Of a DNA stretch of 64,000 bases, positions 46,285 through 64,000 are shown one piece after another. The notes under the pieces are model-generated. The model saw nothing but the letters and a program-made list of their open reading frames with translations, did no database searches and was not told the origin of the DNA. The DNA lies in assembly GCA_054601695.1 (NCBI GenBank), contig BAAHQB010000016.1, positions 930,001-994,000 of the forward strand. Direction: 5' to 3'. The stretch is from Amorphochlora amoebiformis. Lineage: Eukaryota > Cercozoa > Chlorarachniophyceae. The position numbers were made by a program, and so were the translations under genes. Position 1 is the stretch's first letter; each line of letters opens with the position of its first letter.

Positions 46285-46494
46285 GGTATATACACATATA
46301 GTAATATATATATATATATATATATATAAATTATATGTACATGTATATGTATGCATATGTATGTATGTGTATGTATATACATATACATATATTATATTTA
46401 CATGTGTTCATCACCATATGTGACTGACGCCGCTACCACATTAGACATAGCAAATGGAAGGACCTGGCTTGTATTATACTTATACAGGTACAAA

Positions 46495-46537
<43 letters not shown>

Positions 46538-46869
46538 ATACTATATATAATATTATATATATATATAGGATTATGCAGTGTCAGAGCTACAAATCGGTCA
46601 GGGAAGAGTGTCAGGGTACGTTTTAGATACCAGTTCAGCATGATTCGATAGGAAGGGAATGATAGTGCGAAATACGATAGTATAAGCCCCGGCTCCAAAC
46701 TATTATCGAGGTAAGAGTTAGGTTTGGAACGGTTTAAGGAAGATTAGGCTGTTGTTTGTTAGTTGCGCAACTGCCACGAGACTGATGGACTTGATAAACC
46801 AGCCTTGGATTGTAGCGGGTTTAAATCGATACCTGGTTTTCGTGAAAATGTATATATACATACATACAA

Positions 46870-46903
<34 letters not shown>

Positions 46904-46939
46904 GTATGTATATATAGAACATGAATATACATATATGTT

Positions 46940-46970
<31 letters not shown>

Positions 46971-47057
46971 GCATAGTATATATGTATATACATATATGTA
47001 CATATAGAACATGAACATACATATATGTTTGTATACATACACATATACACATTACAT

Positions 47058-47119
<62 letters not shown>

Positions 47120-47141
47120 ATATATATATACACACACATAT

Positions 47142-47188
<47 letters not shown>

Positions 47189-47284
47189 TGACACATATAC
47201 ATGTACATATATATTATATACACTATACATATATATGCATACAATATACACATTTCACATACATATACATACACACATACATAA

Positions 47285-47324
<40 letters not shown>

Positions 47325-47405
47325 TCGTATATAATATGTATGTACTAGAATCACCACGAACCGACGAGCCCTATCCCCGCAAGCAAAGGTGTCATCAGAC
47401 CCTGA
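46138..47405 (+). CDS. Unrecognised 112-aa protein, 6 exons
   Basis: Exons 46138-46211, 46445-46487, 46569-46615, 46666-46710, 46763-46835 and 47349-47405 keep phase at every join and total 339 nt. The protein starts [20 protein letters not shown] and continues [43 protein letters not shown] and [20 protein letters not shown], ending KGVIRP. Introns are 50 and 52 bp at two positions and 0.1-0.5 kb of TA elsewhere. No signal peptide. The reverse strand of exon 46138 is also open (a hydrophobic frame), and the last exon overlaps a possible minus-strand exon at 47401-47362, so the 3' end is the weakest part. I do not recognise the family. Confidence 0.5.
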
Positions 47406-47724
47406 ACCCACCCAAGAAAACAACGAAAAAATAGCATGTGTCACCAAAGGTTCACCTAGATTACCCCTGAATCAGTTAAATTCTCCTTGTAAAGGCTAAT
47501 TCCTCACAAAATGGCGGATATCTTACCGTTGTCGAAGCAACAAGCGCTACGCGCATCGCAAACGGGGGCACATGGCCGGACGTTGTAGCCGAGACTTCGA
47601 TTACTGGCTCTGGTGGGATCGAAGGGGAAGATGCACACGCCAAATATCGCGGAAAAAAAGTGTGAGGGAGACGAACAAGGCGGCTAGGAGGCCGCCCGAG
47701 GCACAACCGGCGAACCCGAATCAT
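47362..47724 (-). CDS. Gene with presequence-like N terminus, first exon(s)
   Basis: The exon 47724-47527 has ATG, 66 codons and a clean gtaaga donor. It begins [20 protein letters not shown], rich in Arg and lacking acidic residues for about 40 positions, as expected of a mitochondrial or plastid presequence, and continues [21 protein letters not shown] second possible exon, 47401-47362 after TGGGTTCAG, would add [14 protein letters not shown], a hydrophobic segment, but it overlaps the last exon of the plus-strand 112-aa gene. The family is unknown. It is head-to-head with the kinase gene. Confidence 0.5.
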
Positions 47725-47824
47725 CGAGCAGTTTGGAGTATGTGACACAGCGTCGTGACGTCACCTTATTGCTGTGACCTTTAACACTCAGAAAGTGTGA
47801 TTTCCCCCAGTGTCACACTCTCAA
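47725..47824. promoter_or_regulatory. Bidirectional promoter with CRE-like palindrome
   Basis: The 100 bp between the two divergent ATGs (47724 minus, 47825 plus) contain TGACGTCA at 47756-47763 within GTCGTGACGTCACC, a classic bZIP (CREB/ATF) site. No TATA box is evident. The same 8-mer occurs in the SINE-like element at 33757. Confidence 0.5.
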
Positions 47825-62872
<15,048 letters not shown>

Positions 62873-63005
62873 TGTGTATATATATATTATATATATATAT
62901 ATATATAATGTGTGCATTTACACATACCTATGTATATATCTATATATATATACATACATATATATATATATACATATATATTACATAAATGTATATTAAA
63001 TATAC

Positions 63006-63041
<36 letters not shown>

Positions 63042-63256
63042 GCATTGTGTATATCTGTATAATTACACATTCATACATATAAGTTATATAATATATATAT
63101 ATATAGTGATTGTAATTATATACACGAATCTACAGAATATATTATAATATATATATATATATGTAATACACGAATCTATATAATATATATAATATACATA
63201 TATATATATATACGTATATATATATATGTATATATATATACATATGTGTGTGTGCG

Positions 63257-63290
<34 letters not shown>

Positions 63291-63329
63291 AATGAATATG
63301 AATGAATAGATAATATATGTGTATATGTG

Positions 63330-63371
<42 letters not shown>

Positions 63372-63448
63372 AAAATGGAAATACGTATATACATATATAT
63401 GTATATATAAATGAATATGAATGAATAGATAATATATATGTATATGTG

Positions 63449-63488
<40 letters not shown>

Positions 63489-63635
63489 AAAATGGAAATA
63501 CGTATATTTGTAATATATGTATTTATATATATATATATATGTATGTATACCTACGTGGATATGTAGAAATATAACGTTACATCCTATTATTTTAAAGGAA
63601 TAACTCTACGATGTATATATATATGTACATATACG

Positions 63636-63666
<31 letters not shown>

Positions 63667-63692
63667 TTACAGAGATTATGTATAAAAGAATC

Positions 63693-63748
<56 letters not shown>

Positions 63749-63790
63749 ATATATATTATATAAATATAATATATGTATTAAAATAGGATT
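62873..63790. repeat. TA block with a duplicated 130-bp segment
   Basis: Downstream of the kinase stop. The segment TATAAATGAATATGAATGAA, TAGATAATATATGTGTATAT and GTAAAAATGGAAATACG occurs at about 63285-63390 and 63404-63505. The remainder is (TA)n. No exon. Confidence 0.85.
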
Positions 63791-63915
63791 TAAAAAAATT
63801 TACTCAAAATGTAATACGAAGACACAATACCAACCCATACAAACAACATCTCCACCCGACCAGCCAAACTTAACAACACTCAAAAACGTACTCCAAACTA
63901 AAAACATACTCCAAA
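63791..63915 (-). other. A/C-rich 3' flank of the terminal minus-strand gene
   Basis: No TA repeat. ACATACTCCAAACTAAA-like units are repeated twice (63887-63921). Probably 3' UTR of the gene whose stop is at 63916. Confidence 0.45.
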
Positions 63916-64000
63916 CTAAAATAGCCCCGAGAAGGCCACGAAGCTGTCGAACACCCCCCCGTTTTCGGACCGTGAGTTTGGCCCCATCGTGGTCCACTTC
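63916..64000 (-). CDS. C-terminal exon of an unrecognised gene, cut by the window end
   Basis: On the minus strand an open frame enters from 64000 and reads TMGPNSRSENGGVFDSFVAF, then SGLF and TAG at 63918-63916. The composition is coding-like and there is no TA repeat, but another frame is open in the same stretch (VDHDGAKLTVRKRGGVRQLR), so the reading is tentative. The rest of the gene lies beyond the window. Confidence 0.4.
   Translation of the reverse strand, partial: KWTTMGPNSRSENGGVFDSFVAFSGLF

Overview
Nuclear DNA of a single-celled eukaryote. The sequence is dominated by (TA)n and TATG-type microsatellite. Islands of ordinary, roughly balanced base composition hold short exons with GT-AG junctions. 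Degenerate TTAGGG/CCCTAA telomere-like blocks are scattered through introns and intergenic DNA. The lineage cannot be fixed from the sequence; TTAGGG-like units and intron density fit several protist and algal groups. Most long open frames here (runs of Ile-Tyr) are simply translated TA repeat, so I rebuilt genes exon by exon, using splice signals and phase continuity as the test.

Layout. 833-1241: two exons of an unrecognised minus-strand gene. About 2412-3590 (+): Qa-SNARE (syntaxin), last exon certain. 4771-5476 (-): SR splicing factor with an SRSF1-type RRM2, two exons. 5678-18431 (+): pentatricopeptide-repeat (PPR) protein in 18 exons (399 aa over 12.7 kb), sharing a 201-bp promoter interval with the SR gene. 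19477-26052 (+): NFKBIL1-like protein (200 aa, 11 exons) with DIPWP and WHPDKF motifs. 27921-30829 (-): 3' part of an unrecognised gene. 35596-40526 (-): unrecognised 134-aa protein in 7 exons. 42093-43179 (+): 3' part of an unrecognised gene. 46138-47405 (+): unrecognised 112-aa protein in 6 exons. 47527-47724 (-): first exon of a gene with a presequence-like N terminus. 47825-62872 (+): large divergent protein kinase (about 750 aa, 23 exons) with an HND catalytic loop and DMG in place of DFG. 63916-64000 (-): last exon of a gene running off the window.

Repeats. Besides TA tracts there are GA-rich tracts, an ATAAT-type array, a (TATATG)n array, several mosaic elements that look like tRNA-derived SINEs and share a GTGACGTCAC-like core, and many short tandem duplications of unique segments embedded in TA. 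Some of these copied exon edges, leaving decayed pseudo-exons.

The genes do not form a pathway. They are housekeeping or regulatory genes (membrane fusion, splicing, organelle RNA, signalling) lying head-to-head or convergent, with most of their length in microsatellite introns. Exon models were worked out by eye. Where the total length closes in frame (PPR 1200 nt, NFKBIL1-like 603 nt, SR 639 nt, 134-aa gene 405 nt, 112-aa gene 339 nt) I trust them more; the kinase model has one unresolved junction.
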